A stretch of 64,000 bases of DNA from Barthelona sp. PCE (lineage: Eukaryota > Metamonada: BaSk clade): assembly GCA_040285745.1 (NCBI GenBank), contig JAUFOR010000008.1:620001-684000 (forward strand), read 5' to 3'. Below, one piece after another: positions 8,874 through 18,559 of this stretch (the stretch's first letter is position 1; each line of letters starts with the position of its first letter). The position numbers and the translations under genes are program-made. Below the pieces are notes generated by a model, which was not told where the DNA came from, ran no database searches, and saw only the letters and a program-made list of their open reading frames with translations.

Positions 8874-11096
8874 CTACACCGTTCTGATGCCTCTGATTTC
8901 TTCAATAGCCTTCTTAATATGTTCGTCAATGGAGTTTGCACGATATGTCTTGGCGTCTTCGTCCAGGGTACTCTTAAATACCAGAACACTAGCCTGCCTG
9001 ATGTCCTCATCCTCTACAACCTCCGACAGTCGCAATCTGGCATGCGCAATGGAAAGACGAATCATCGCCATAAGGTTTCTTGGGGTGGCTCTACACATCT
9101 CTCTCATATCTGCGTACAGTTCTTCAATTAAAGGAATCAGGTCTGCACTGAGTACTGGGTTGATCTGTCGTGCCTGGTTAATAAATGCACGTAGTACACT
9201 TGGTGATAGTGATAAACTGGAGTGAACAGAATAATCTTCATTTTCATCTTCCTCGTTTTCAGAGTCCGAGGACTCAATATCCGAGTCCACAGGCTGCATT
9301 CTATTGTCGGATGCCTCATATCCAGCGTGAACAGCAAGGATATGTTTCGCAAGCAGTTCGTCTTTGTTCTGATCGTTTTCGTCTCTGAGACGCCAGATAA
9401 TATCAAAACGTGATAAAATGGCAGTGTCAAGTCCTGTTCTCTGCTCAAGCGTCTTTCCACGTGGAAGAGCATTTGCTGCAGCGAGCACTGCCGCCTTGAC
9501 GTTGACTGTGCACTGAATACCAGCTTTTGCAATGCTCAGCGTACCGCTTTCCATCACTTCGTACATACTGTTCAGATTTTCGATATCTAGCTTCTCAAAT
9601 TCATCAATTGCGAGCAGACCACCATCCGCCAAAACCATAGCACCACCCTCCAGCGTTGCTACGCGTGATCTTGGGTCAATGCGCACTGACGCGGTGAGAC
9701 CGACACCTGTTGACGATTGACCTGTCGTATACACACCACGTGGAGACAGCGCAACCGAACGCTTGATCAGCTGAGATTTTGCGACACCAGGATCACCAAC
9801 AAGAAGTATGTTCAGCTCACCGCGCATTGAAGAGCCAGACCTTGAAACTTCAGGGGACCCAACGAGCTGCAGCAGCAGAGAACGCTTGACGCTGTCCATG
9901 CCAAAGATGTGGGGAGCGATTGAGTCGCTGAGGAGCTTCAGTCGGGGATCGTTACTGAGCGAGGACAGCCCTGAAAGGTGGCCCTTCTCCTCCTCTGACA
10001 TCCGCGTGAAGAGCGTCTCTTGCTTGATCTTGTAAAAACGTTGAGCAAGGAAATGTGTATCAACAACCGGACCACGCTTAAGCGAGACGAAGTTGTTAAC
10101 TGCGCTTGGCAAAAAGACGCCTGCCACGCGCACAAGGTCACCCTGTGCGACATTACGTACCAAATCACCGTAGACTAAGATCTGAAGTAGCTGAGGCGTC
10201 TGTCCTGAAGGAACTGTGTGTGGAAGCTCCTGTAAAATGACCTCCTGAAACGCGACAAAGCGGGAGTTTGTGTGCTTGAACTCGAGAGCGCCACCGCATA
10301 GAGCGTTGGGATCGTTCTGCCTCGTCATTGTACACTTTGATCTGGGCATGTATGTGAACCCACCAATTACTTCAGTGACTTCAGCGTTGCACGTTGAGCA
10401 GTTGTAGACCGCAACCCGAAGGTACGGGGAGACCGGGCCAACACGAACAGCCACGCCCTCAACTGACCTGAGGCATCCAATGGAGTCACTTCTGAGGCGC
10501 CGTACGCTTAACACATCGATTGATGTATCGAAAAACAGACGAGGGATGAGGCAGACGTCATAGCGGCGCATCATCTCAACTGGGATTGGCAACTTCATGT
10601 TTTCTTCATCAATTACCCGACCAGCTTCACGTGCCTGTTGGATTTCGCGCTGTAGACGCTCATTGTGGAAGTCAAGGATATAATCCATGGTGTCTTTGTC
10701 GTGGGCTGGTACTTCTATGTTCAAAATTGAAGGCAGTTCTTCCAGCAGTTCATCCACCACCTCTCCGACTAATTTGCGCGCTAACACAGAATTGGACTCG
10801 AGCCTGTTGGCGACGTCAAGGAACTCTGTATGGGGTACTTCGTCAGGCATGCGGAAATCTTCACCAAAATTGTTTACGTCGACTAAGTCGTCAATATACA
10901 AGAAAAACAGCCTACTCTGTCTAAGGAAAATCTCCCGTAGCATATCTATGTAACGGGAACCATCGCTTCTTGACACGAATTTGAGGAAGAAGTTCTTCAA
11001 AAATGCTGAATCCTTCTGAATGCATAAGAAATCCTCTGCTGTGCGCCCCTCTTGTACTCCTTCGTTGACGCCCGCTCTTGGTTCAGCGGGATTCAT
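8874..11096 (-). CDS. MCM7: Replicative helicase subunit MCM7
   Basis: 740 residues, the usual length for an MCM. Order of parts: N-terminal helical domain; OB fold with zinc finger (CSTC near 233-236, further Cys near 255 and 267); AAA+ core with Walker A GDPGVAKS near 434, Walker B LLAIDEF near 497 and arginine finger SRFD near 562. The sequence around EVTEVIGGFTYMP and the phrase RGELNILLVGDPGVAKS resemble MCM7 more than other paralogs. MCM2-7 forms the ring that unwinds DNA at replication forks. An acidic Ser/Glu/Asp insert of about 25 residues lies near 605-630 before the C-terminal helices; it is unlike the conserved core and may be a regulatory loop. MCM membership is certain; the paralog number is probable. 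Confidence 0.8.
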   Translation of the reverse strand: MNPAEPRAGVNEGVQEGRTAEDFLCIQKDSAFLKNFFLKFVSRSDGSRYIDMLREIFLRQSRLFFLYIDDLVDVNNFGEDFRMPDEVPHTEFLDVANRLESNSVLARKLVGEVVDELLEELPSILNIEVPAHDKDTMDYILDFHNERLQREIQQAREAGRVIDEENMKLPIPVEMMRRYDVCLIPRLFFDTSIDVLSVRRLRSDSIGCLRSVEGVAVRVGPVSPYLRVAVYNCSTCNAEVTEVIGGFTYMPRSKCTMTRQNDPNALCGGALEFKHTNSRFVAFQEVILQELPHTVPSGQTPQLLQILVYGDLVRNVAQGDLVRVAGVFLPSAVNNFVSLKRGPVVDTHFLAQRFYKIKQETLFTRMSEEEKGHLSGLSSLSNDPRLKLLSDSIAPHIFGMDSVKRSLLLQLVGSPEVSRSGSSMRGELNILLVGDPGVAKSQLIKRSVALSPRGVYTTGQSSTGVGLTASVRIDPRSRVATLEGGAMVLADGGLLAIDEFEKLDIENLNSMYEVMESGTLSIAKAGIQCTVNVKAAVLAAANALPRGKTLEQRTGLDTAILSRFDIIWRLRDENDQNKDELLAKHILAVHAGYEASDNRMQPVDSDIESSDSENEEDENEDYSVHSSLSLSPSVLRAFINQARQINPVLSADLIPLIEELYADMREMCRATPRNLMAMIRLSIAHARLRLSEVVEDEDIRQASVLVFKSTLDEDAKTYRANSIDEHIKKAIEEIRGIRTV

Positions 11097-11534
11097 CGTT
11101 TGATTGTGTGATATGGAAAGTATAAGTGGAAACAGGATTTTTGTTGTCTGTAATTGATTTAGTGGTCTCTATTTAATAGTTATGTCCTTATTTGCTGAAA
11201 ATATTTAGCTTAAAGGACGCTTTGAATTGCCGGTGGCAATGAAGTATTTTCTTTTTACTTTATTGCTTATTTTGCAAATAAATCACGTTTATTCGTCCAC
11301 AATAAGGAGATGAATTATCATATTTTAGCTGAATTATCATATTGTAGTCCATTCACAAATCAGCCTGATAATTTTGAATTCACTCACCTATTGATGGCTT
11401 TTTTTGAGGACAATAATGCTCCGGGAGGTAGATACAGTAATTACCAATTGGTTACAGAGGTTGCTTAAGAAGCAATCTTCTAAAACTATATCTCCCCCTT
11501 ATCCCTTTTGGATTCGCATTGCAACTAGTTTAAT
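11097..11534. other. Intergenic with a 19-bp tandem duplication
   Basis: The divergent promoter region between MCM7 and PA2G4. It contains a two-copy imperfect tandem repeat of 19 bp at 11311-11348 (TGAATTATCATATTNTAGY). No RNA gene or coding region was seen. Confidence 0.6.
11311..11348. repeat. 19-bp tandem duplication (2 copies)
   Basis: Units 11311-11329 and 11330-11348 share TGAATTATCATATT and differ at the end. It sits in the shared MCM7/PA2G4 upstream region. A role as promoter element is possible but unproven. Confidence 0.6.
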
Positions 11535-12733
11535 ATGTCTGAGGAATACGATAACTACGACGAGAACGAATACGAAGAAGATTACGAAGAAGAAGAGGAA
11601 CGCACAATCGAGGCTCCCGAGGTTGTGACCCAATTCCGTATGGCCAGTGAGATCTCTGACGGTATGAATACATAAAAAGGGCTCAAAAACACTCACATTT
11701 AGCTGCTTTGGCTTTTGCCGCTTCCAAGTGTATCCCTGGTGCTATTATTGCTGAGGTTTGTGCTGAGGTCGATAACTTTGTCGAGGAAGAGTCTTCAAAG
11801 TTCTACAAGCGCAATCCCGATATTCTTAAAGGTATTTGCATCCCTACTTGTATCTCTGTTAACAACGAGTCTCAATACAACTCCCCTTCCATCAACAACA
11901 GTGATGCAGTCCTCGCTGAAGGTGATATGGCTAAGATTGAAGTTGGTATTCACATTGATGGTGAGCCCGTTTGTGCTGCTTTCACTGTCGTAATTGGCCA
12001 GGAAGAGGTCACCGGCCGTAAGGCTGACGTCATGGCCGCTGTCTGTAAGGCTGGTGAAGCTGTCTACAAGATGCTCCGTCCTGGTGTTCAGGCTCACGAG
12101 ATCTCCCGAATTGTCGGAGAGGTTGCCGCTGAGTTCGACTGTCGCCCCGTTCAGGGTACTATGTCCCATCAGGTTGGTTACTACATCCTCAAGGGTGCTA
12201 ACTGTATTCCCAACCGTCAGGAAGCCGATGTCAAGTACGAGAACTTCACCGTCGAAGAGAACACTGTTTTCAACATTAACATTCTCATGTCTACTGGTAA
12301 CGGTATTCTTCACAACGGTGGTGAGCGTCCCAGCATCTTTAAGCGTGATTTCGATTACAACGATTCCCTCCGTACTCGTTCTGCCCGTCAACTCCGTGAT
12401 GAGGTTGAGGCTAACTCTTTCAACTTTATGTTCTCCCTTCGTCAATATCCCGGCTCACATGGTCTTCTTGGTATTAAGGAACTCACTGAGACTTATCATG
12501 TTCAGGCTTTCCCTGTACTTCTCGAGAAGAAGAACGAGTTCATTGCCCAGTATTCTATTACCGTCTTTGTTTTCCCTAACCACAACCAGAACATCAGCAA
12601 GCTTCCCGCTATGCAGATGATTAACTCAGAGAAGCAAATTTTGAGTGAAGAGATCAACGAGATTCTCAACAAGAGTGTCGAGAAGAAGAAGAGGAAGAAG
12701 AGAAAGAAGAAGAAGAAGCCTGCTGAGGAGTAA
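11535..12733 (+). CDS. PA2G4: PA2G4/EBP1-like protein (two exons)
   Basis: Exons are 11535-11661 and 11703-12733. Exon 1 encodes a very acidic start (MSEEYDNYDENEYEED) and the first helix, VVTQFRMASEISD; exon 2 continues AALAFAASKCIPGA. The body is a pita-bread fold of the M24 methionine-aminopeptidase family: ICIPTCISVNN, DMAKIEVGIHIDGE, VQGTMSHQVGYYILKG and FPVLLEKKNEFIAQYS are hallmark blocks of PA2G4. The metal-binding residues of active aminopeptidases are not kept, as is normal for this family. The C-terminus ends in a long Lys/Arg tract (EKKKRKKRKKKKK), the RNA and ribosome-binding tail. The protein binds ribosomes near the exit tunnel and affects translation and growth. The acidic N-terminal extension is longer than I expect. 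About 399 residues. Confidence 0.9.
11662..11702 (+). other. Spliceosomal intron, PA2G4
   Basis: 41 nt, phase 1, starting GTATGA and ending ACTCACATTTAG. Removal joins G|CT to Ala and restores the conserved first helix. Confidence 0.9.
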
Positions 12734-12768
12734 AATTTATTGATATTGCTTTTTTGTACTTTATTTCA

Positions 12769-13422
12769 ATGATTTTTGAAGAGGCCTTGGAATTTTGCGG
12801 AAAGATTGCTTTTGTTAAGCATAATGAGGGAAATGAAACTATACTAACCAAAGTATTTAAGAATGATGATGAAGTTTTCGCCATTTTCATTGAAGATGGT
12901 ACGGTGTACATGCTAAATATGGAATACGATGAGTTGACCACAGCATTTGTTAAGCGGAATCCGCTCATTACGAGTATTTCTCATAAACGAGTATTGTCAG
13001 CTTTTTTTCGTGCGTTGAACAACCCTGATGAGCTAATTATAATTGAAGAGGGGAAAACCGTCACTATAACACTTCAATTTGGTAAACTAAGACATAAAGG
13101 CAGGTTAGTTTTACCCTTGGAAAGAGCACCTCAAAATGCCTTTAATGAGATATTCTTTACTCCACTTATGGATTACATGTTCGAAAAAGGAACGTTAGAT
13201 GACTTTTTAGATCATCAAAAAGATGTGAGTCTAGAATTAGAAATGACTGAGGACTTAGAACAATCTTTAAATAGCGCAGATCCGGAGCAAACCCAGTCAA
13301 TTCAACAGTCTCTATTGTATTTAAGCGAAAATTCCATAGAAATAACAGACGAATCACAAAATATGAATACATATACTACTACAATAGTTACACGAAAGAA
13401 AAAGAGGAAGCGCAGGCTCTAG
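12769..13422 (+). CDS. Unknown protein, possible XRCC4/PAXX-superfamily fold
   Basis: 217 residues from the first ATG, at 12769. The N-terminal 130 residues look like alternating beta strands with two central helices: EVFAIFIEDGTVYMLNMEYDEL, a helix pair ending LSAFFRALN, then strands ELIIIEEGKTVTITLQF and GRLVLPLERAP. The order resembles the globular head of the XRCC4/XLF/PAXX/SAS-6 superfamily. A helical, acidic segment follows (about 140-190), and a basic C-terminus (RKKKRKRRL) could be a nuclear signal or DNA/Ku-binding tail. No sequence motif proves it. It begins 35 bases after the PA2G4 stop on the same strand. Its stop overlaps the convergent gene's stop in CTAG at 13419-13422. Confidence 0.6.
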   Translation: MIFEEALEFCGKIAFVKHNEGNETILTKVFKNDDEVFAIFIEDGTVYMLNMEYDELTTAFVKRNPLITSISHKRVLSAFFRALNNPDELIIIEEGKTVTITLQFGKLRHKGRLVLPLERAPQNAFNEIFFTPLMDYMFEKGTLDDFLDHQKDVSLELEMTEDLEQSLNSADPEQTQSIQQSLLYLSENSIEITDESQNMNTYTTTIVTRKKKRKRRL

Positions 13423-13925
13423 GTTGAATATCTCCTATTGCCCTTATTGTTTCTAATTCGTTTTTTTGTTATAGGATCCGAACTCCTAATTTTTCTTTTC
13501 GGAATTTTGTGTTTTTTTCTCATTGTTTCACTTGTTTCAATGCTGGATTCAGCGTTGAAAAAGTCCTTAGCAACGGGTTTCCTTACTACACGTTGAGAAA
13601 CATTCTTATGTGGAATGCGCTTCCGACTCGTCCCCTTTGCGCTCATTACCCTTAGGGAACTGTGAGATTTGCGCGTTGTCATGTTTGAGTTACGTGCTAT
13701 ATATGACCCAGGTCTAACTTTGTGGTCTTTTCCGTAATATGACGGTATAGTGATGTTACAACCCTGAATGTTCTCTTCAGAGAAATGCTTCTCAGGGGCA
13801 GGCATGAATTCATCAGCCTTTGGATCGCCAGAGTAAACAATTGATTTTATACGTTTGGTTTTTTGAATTGGTATCGAATGCAATTGCAACGAAGATTGGC
13901 GGAGAGGTATATCCGTGGATGACAT
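13419..13925 (-). CDS. Small basic unknown protein
   Basis: 168 residues, strongly basic, with Ser/Thr/Lys/Arg-rich low complexity and a C-terminus of RKIRSSDPITKKRIRNN type. There is no signal peptide or membrane segment. The motif ITIPSYYGKDHKVRPGSY in the middle looks more ordered. It may be a nuclear or flagellar microtubule-associated protein, but this is a guess. It overlaps its convergent neighbour by the 4-bp stop palindrome, and its start is 96 bases from the divergent GT90 gene. Confidence 0.55.
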   Translation of the reverse strand: MSSTDIPLRQSSLQLHSIPIQKTKRIKSIVYSGDPKADEFMPAPEKHFSEENIQGCNITIPSYYGKDHKVRPGSYIARNSNMTTRKSHSSLRVMSAKGTSRKRIPHKNVSQRVVRKPVAKDFFNAESSIETSETMRKKHKIPKRKIRSSDPITKKRIRNNKGNRRYST

Positions 13926-14021
13926 GCCCTATTATATCATCTTTGATGAATAAATATGTGAAGGAGTATGGTAAACGAATTGCAAGCCTGGTTTTAACTA
14001 TTCTACTTTTTTGCAAACCAC

Positions 14022-15650
14022 ATGGGAAGAAGATCGAAGAAGAAGAAGATTACAGGCTCTATATGTGTTAAACTTGCTGTAGTATTGTTTGCTATTTTTT
14101 TTATCATCTCTTGGGCTTTAATTGTTCGTGGTATTGATGAGGAACGGAGTAGGATCAACAAGTACATCCGGAACAAGGATGAACCTAGGAATCCTTACAG
14201 TCCCGACCAAGAAAATCCAGATCCAATGTTCCCGCAGCCAGACACGGAGCACCATGTCACAGATCCAGCAACACCCACAGAACCCACGGACCCTGTGACA
14301 CCCACAGAACCCACGAAACCCACGGAACCTGCAGAACCAAATCCGTCTGTTCCCATTTCGGAAAATGACAATGACATTCTTAAGCGATACCCGCACTACC
14401 GTATTCCAGAAGGATCCAATGTCAAGAAGCCAATTCCTCAACCAACTGAAGTCGACCCGGAGAACTGGGACTGGCCCGATGATCACTATTCGTACAACGG
14501 ATATAAGGAGTACAAATCGACAAAGCAGTGTAAGTGCGAGCACGCAGAGGACTTCGATGCGTACTTTGAGCGCAAGAAGTGTATTAAGTTCAAGTCGTTT
14601 GACGAAGACTGGGGCTACTGGAGAACCAAGTATCCAGGTGGTTTCCCACGCCGTCTAGTATGGGAGGGATTCGCCAAGGCCAAGCACATGTCACTCTTCG
14701 TCCAGGTGAAGGACCGTGAAGTATATTATCTGTATCCTCGTAAGTGGGATGGAGAGCAGCACGATTGGTTCTATTGGATTATATACAACCTCATGTCTGT
14801 GCTCCAGGACGCGGTACAGTGCACAAAGGACTTCCCTGATGTTGAATTCCCGTTGAGTATTCTAACCAGGCCAGCATCATTCGAAGACTACCCCATTGTT
14901 GGTTGGCAAAAGAGCATCCACAGCACAGATATTCAGATACCCCACATGTTCATGCCGTACGGGCTTCCCAAGGACACGATGTCCAAGCGACTGAGAGGAC
15001 CTGCATGGGAGAAAAGAGAGGAGAAGATAGTGTTCCGAGGCATTACAACGAGTGAGTTCAGAGCTAAACTTGTGTGTCGCCTGCCGAAGTGGACGGAGCT
15101 GAAGGCTCTCAGTAACATTGGTGTCGTGCAGCGCCCACGTGACTCGCTTGTTTATAACGAATTGAAGAATAACTTCAAGTCTGATGAGCATTATCGCTGC
15201 ATGACCAATCCTCCTCTCGTATCGCGTATGTCAAAGGGTCAGCAGCTCAAGTATAAGTACCAGTTTAACATCAACGGTATCGGTACAACCAATAGACTTT
15301 GGGAGATTTTGAGCAGTGGATCGCTTATATTTCAGCACCACGATCCCAGAGAGCTGCGGGAATTCTGGTATGAGTTTTTGGAACCCGGTAAGCATTATGT
15401 TCAAGTCAAGACAGATTACTCTGATCTAATAGAGAAAATTGAGTGGGCAAAGGCACATGATGACGATGCAAAGGCCATCATGGAGGCAGGCATGCAGATG
15501 TGGCGTGAAGTTCTTCAGCAGAAAGAGGTGTTTTGTCATTTCGGTCGAGTTATGCGCGAGTATGCCGACATGATTAAATATGACATTAAAATTCATCCCA
15601 AGGCTATCAGAGCCGACGTATGGAAGCACTGCCGCCTGATGAAGAAGTAA
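14022..15650 (+). CDS. GT90 (CAP10-like) glycosyltransferase, type II membrane protein
   Basis: 542 residues. A basic cytoplasmic tail (MGRRSKKKK) is followed by one transmembrane anchor (LAVVLFAIFFIISWALIV), then a Pro/Thr/Glu stem with tandem PTEPT-type repeats (about 14264-14336), then the catalytic domain. The C-terminal block KYKYQFNINGIGTTNRLWEILSSGS with YVQVKTDYSDL is the signature of the CAP10 / protein O-glucosyltransferase (POGLUT) family. Such enzymes work in the ER or Golgi, adding glucose or xylose to proteins or glycans. The acceptor here is unknown. The TM anchor and stem suggest the Golgi rather than the soluble KDEL-type POGLUT of animals. The upstream Cys pair (CKCEH) is probably disulphide-bonded. 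Confidence 0.85.
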   Translation: MGRRSKKKKITGSICVKLAVVLFAIFFIISWALIVRGIDEERSRINKYIRNKDEPRNPYSPDQENPDPMFPQPDTEHHVTDPATPTEPTDPVTPTEPTKPTEPAEPNPSVPISENDNDILKRYPHYRIPEGSNVKKPIPQPTEVDPENWDWPDDHYSYNGYKEYKSTKQCKCEHAEDFDAYFERKKCIKFKSFDEDWGYWRTKYPGGFPRRLVWEGFAKAKHMSLFVQVKDREVYYLYPRKWDGEQHDWFYWIIYNLMSVLQDAVQCTKDFPDVEFPLSILTRPASFEDYPIVGWQKSIHSTDIQIPHMFMPYGLPKDTMSKRLRGPAWEKREEKIVFRGITTSEFRAKLVCRLPKWTELKALSNIGVVQRPRDSLVYNELKNNFKSDEHYRCMTNPPLVSRMSKGQQLKYKYQFNINGIGTTNRLWEILSSGSLIFQHHDPRELREFWYEFLEPGKHYVQVKTDYSDLIEKIEWAKAHDDDAKAIMEAGMQMWREVLQQKEVFCHFGRVMREYADMIKYDIKIHPKAIRADVWKHCRLMKK

Positions 15651-15669
15651 ATAGTTTTATTGAGAGATA

Positions 15670-16395
15670 TTAGTGACTGATTGGTACGCTGCTGACCGAT
15701 CCAGTACCTCTTGGCGTAAGGCCTGTTGTGAACGAGAAGCGCTTGCGGATCCCGTCATATCCCGATAGTGGAGGGAAAGCCGGTGTGCTTATTCGTTGAT
15801 TTTTAGAAGGTGGCGTTGAGATACTTCTTTTCTTTGAACTCAGCGCATTGAAATTGAATGCATTCATACCGGTGGAGAGCGGAACACTGCCGACGGGAAT
15901 GGATCCTGTGTTGAAATTGAAGTTCATACTCGGTTGCATGTGTGATTGTGCACTGTGTTGATTAGCAATACTTTGTTGCGCTCTTTGTCGTTCATTCTTG
16001 AGCGTATTCTGCAGCCTATGTACCTTTTCATCAAGTACCTGATTCTTTTCCTGAAGAATTCTGTTTGCATTTTGCAGGTCTTCCATTTGCTTGTTTCTGA
16101 TTGCAGGACCTCGCTCCACATGTGTTTTAAGATGATTTGACTGAAATTCTACGACCTTAGTCAGCATACGGAGTAATATTGATGGAGATTGCCAGTATTG
16201 CTTGATGTCAGAACCAATCTGGCGTGAATTGGGATCAAAAGGAATAACTGAACATGTATTATTGTCGATAGGGCACTTATATGGCTCCCCAATCCTTCCT
16301 GTAAAGCATCTCACACAAATAAAATGTCCACAGCTCGTAAAAACTCCATTTGTTTCCATTTTCACCTGGCATTTGTTACAATAGAACGCTTGCAT
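15670..16395 (-). CDS. Zip3/RNF212/HEI10-type RING protein
   Basis: 241 residues. The N-terminal RING begins at residue 6: CNKC, then TSCGHFICVRC and a final CPID, in the short N-terminal arrangement of the ZMM ligases Zip3, RNF212 and ZHP. The segment after the RING (SDIKQYWQSPSILLRMLTKV and EFQSNHLKTH) matches the position and pattern of RNF212. A coiled coil follows (about 100-140), then a Ser/Pro-rich tail with many SP and TP sites, also typical. Family members are SUMO or ubiquitin E3 ligases on synaptonemal complexes that choose which meiotic recombination intermediates become crossovers. MSH4, which these ligases stabilise, is encoded at 53102-55696. A generic RING coiled-coil protein is the main alternative. 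Confidence 0.65.
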   Translation of the reverse strand: MQAFYCNKCQVKMETNGVFTSCGHFICVRCFTGRIGEPYKCPIDNNTCSVIPFDPNSRQIGSDIKQYWQSPSILLRMLTKVVEFQSNHLKTHVERGPAIRNKQMEDLQNANRILQEKNQVLDEKVHRLQNTLKNERQRAQQSIANQHSAQSHMQPSMNFNFNTGSIPVGSVPLSTGMNAFNFNALSSKKRSISTPPSKNQRISTPAFPPLSGYDGIRKRFSFTTGLTPRGTGSVSSVPISH

Positions 16396-16563
16396 GTGAT
16401 TGAGATAAAGAAAAGGGATAAATAAACAAGAACACTTTGAAGGCAGGTATTCAATTTACCGCTCTTAACACATCACATATCATCCAAATATACATATTTA
16501 GCTTCAACTGTACCTCAAAATTGAGCCTAAATAAAAGAAAAATGTAAAAAAACTGAACACTAT

Positions 16564-18343
16564 TTACAAGGGAAGTAAATGACTGTAGAAGAAGTTGAAA
16601 TTTTCCTTGTGATCGATCTTAAATGAATTCTCGCAATTAAAGAAATATATTGATCCAGTATATACATTACTGGCCTTTTCTGTGCTATCTTCACGCTTAA
16701 AGAATGTTCTGAACTCTGAATTGAACGCCCACTCGCGCTTCTTTAGCTCCTTTATCACCCTATGCTGTGAATACCCAGTTTCAGTGAAGCTCCTAAACAG
16801 GAGACTTTCGGTTTTTGCGGTACGGATGCCCTTACTATCAATAACACTAACGCTTGACGTGGGGAAGCAATCTGGCACCGGAGCTGGGTTTGAGGGTGTG
16901 TGGAAAAGCAGTGACACTTCATCAGATATACTTAGCTTATGTTGCTTTGCTTGTGATAGAACACCAAGCACTTCTTCGCGTTTGCTGCTGTGATCAACTT
17001 TTTTACGTTGAATTGTGGGGGTCTTCAGCTTGGCGAGATGCTTGGCCAGCGTACTGCTCTCATTAAAGTTGGTTTTTGGAGTAGTGATCTGTTCGGCCAG
17101 ACTGGGGGTAGAACTTGAAGCAATTGAAGAAGATGAAGTGTGTGACGTGTTGCTCATTGTGCTCATACTGCGCTGTCTTGTGATTGGCTCATCAGGAATA
17201 ACAGGAACAATGGGAGGCTTCTTCTGCTCCTTTTTGGGAGCTAGTTCTTCCTTCTTCTCATCATCATCTCTTCTATCCTTTTTAGGCGCAGGTTCCTTCT
17301 TATGAACTTCAATTTTGGGCTCAGGAACCTCTTCCTCTCGGACTGGTTCCTTGCTTCCCCTCTTTGCTGACATCAATCTTTTTGATTGGAAGCGTTCCAA
17401 TTCCAAAGGGTCGTAAATACCATCGTCCTCAATGAAATCAAAGTCCGGCTCAGCATTTTCCTCCATAAAAATCGCCAGCTTCTCCTGGATAGTTTCCATA
17501 ATGAACTCAGACTCCAATTCGTCATTCTGCTGAACTCGCATGATTAACTCGAGCATGTCAATGTGTCGTGTGTGCCTGTCAATGCGCTCCTCCAACAATA
17601 ACTTCTCCATAGAAAGTTCACTGGGCATTTCCACCTCAGCCGTTTGATGGTGTCTCCGACGCTTGCTCTTCTTGCGCCTCTTTGCTGGTTTCTTGGAGTA
17701 TTTTGACACAAGGGCATCGAGATCGATCCTAAGCTGGTCTCTTAACCTTTCCAACTCATCACGGAGTTCTGTTAGCCATTCAAAGCATTCCTGCTTCTTC
17801 TCTTCTTGTTCACTCAACTTCTTGGAATGAAGGCTACGTGAACGGGACTTGTTCTTTGCCTTGAGCCCTCTCTCCAGTGATTTGAATGCTTCCATTCGTT
17901 CTTCAACAGTTCTTCTGGCCTCGAGCAATCGATCCTTTTCTCTCATGTTGGATCCCGATGATGCCCATCGTTTCACAAGATCCCTCAGCTTCTGTAACTT
18001 CCTGAGCTGTAGCTTCATCTCGTTCTGGAATTTATCCTCTTGTTGTTGTGTTTCAGACATATCGAATAATTCGTATGCCTCATCGAAGAGAACAATGTGT
18101 TCGGATATGGACTTAAATGTCTTCTCCATCTCATCTAAATATTAGTTACGTTTTTTTTGTTAATGTGAAAATTTCACTAAATGCACAAAAAGGTTTTGTT
18201 ACGGTTTAAATGACCGCAACACCCGATTCGAAACACATTGTAGAAAGAGCAATGTGATAAACCCGGAAAAATACATCATGCAAAAAATAAAAAAGTAAAA
18301 CACATTGATAAGTCATACTGCGTAGTTTTCGTGCCTGTGACAT
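16564..18343 (-). CDS. NOT3: CCR4-NOT complex subunit NOT3/NOT5 (two exons)
   Basis: Exons are 18343-18319 (25 nt) and 18134-16564. The spliced N-terminus, MSQARKLRNEMEK then TFKSISEHI, aligns with the conserved NOT3 start (RKLQ-EID-LKKVSEG), which is strong proof of the tiny first exon. The N-terminal Not coiled-coil domain covers about 1-240 (KLRDLVKRWASS, EERMEAFKSLERG, ECFEWLTELRDELERL). A long Ser/Pro/Lys-rich linker follows. The C-terminal NOT box ends the protein (LLFRSFTETGYSQHRVIKELKK, REWAFNSEF, IYFFNC). NOT3 scaffolds the CCR4-NOT deadenylase, acting in cytoplasmic mRNA decay and translational repression. About 531 residues. A reading from the second ATG at 18129 would miss the first ten residues. 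Confidence 0.9.
18135..18318 (-). other. Spliceosomal intron, NOT3
   Basis: 184 nt, phase 1, GTATGA to ACTAATATTTAG, after only 25 coding bases. Joining A|AT gives Asn and rebuilds the conserved NOT3 N-terminus. Confidence 0.9.
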
Positions 18344-18559
18344 ATATTTTGATAGTTTTCACGCTCTACTGTCTGAATAAAAATTGTGTAAAAAGCAATA
18401 TACGTGATTACGCAATGTTTTGATTATTTCGTTGCTGTTGCAACTTCGGCTATTTTGTAACTTATAACAGTGGGTTTCGGAGCGTAACATCCCATAGGAC
18501 GGTATACAATTGGTATTTTTACTGAAAAGAAATTGTTATTATCTTTCAACGCTGTATTC

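Noticed and set aside
11795-12445. Minus-strand open frame of 216 codons
   Set aside because: It is a shadow of PA2G4, caused by codon bias; product is low in aromatic residues and matches nothing.
18533-18559. Upstream extension of the glycosyltransferase-like gene
   Set aside because: It begins with TTG, not ATG; the ATG at 18560 gives a normal type II topology.
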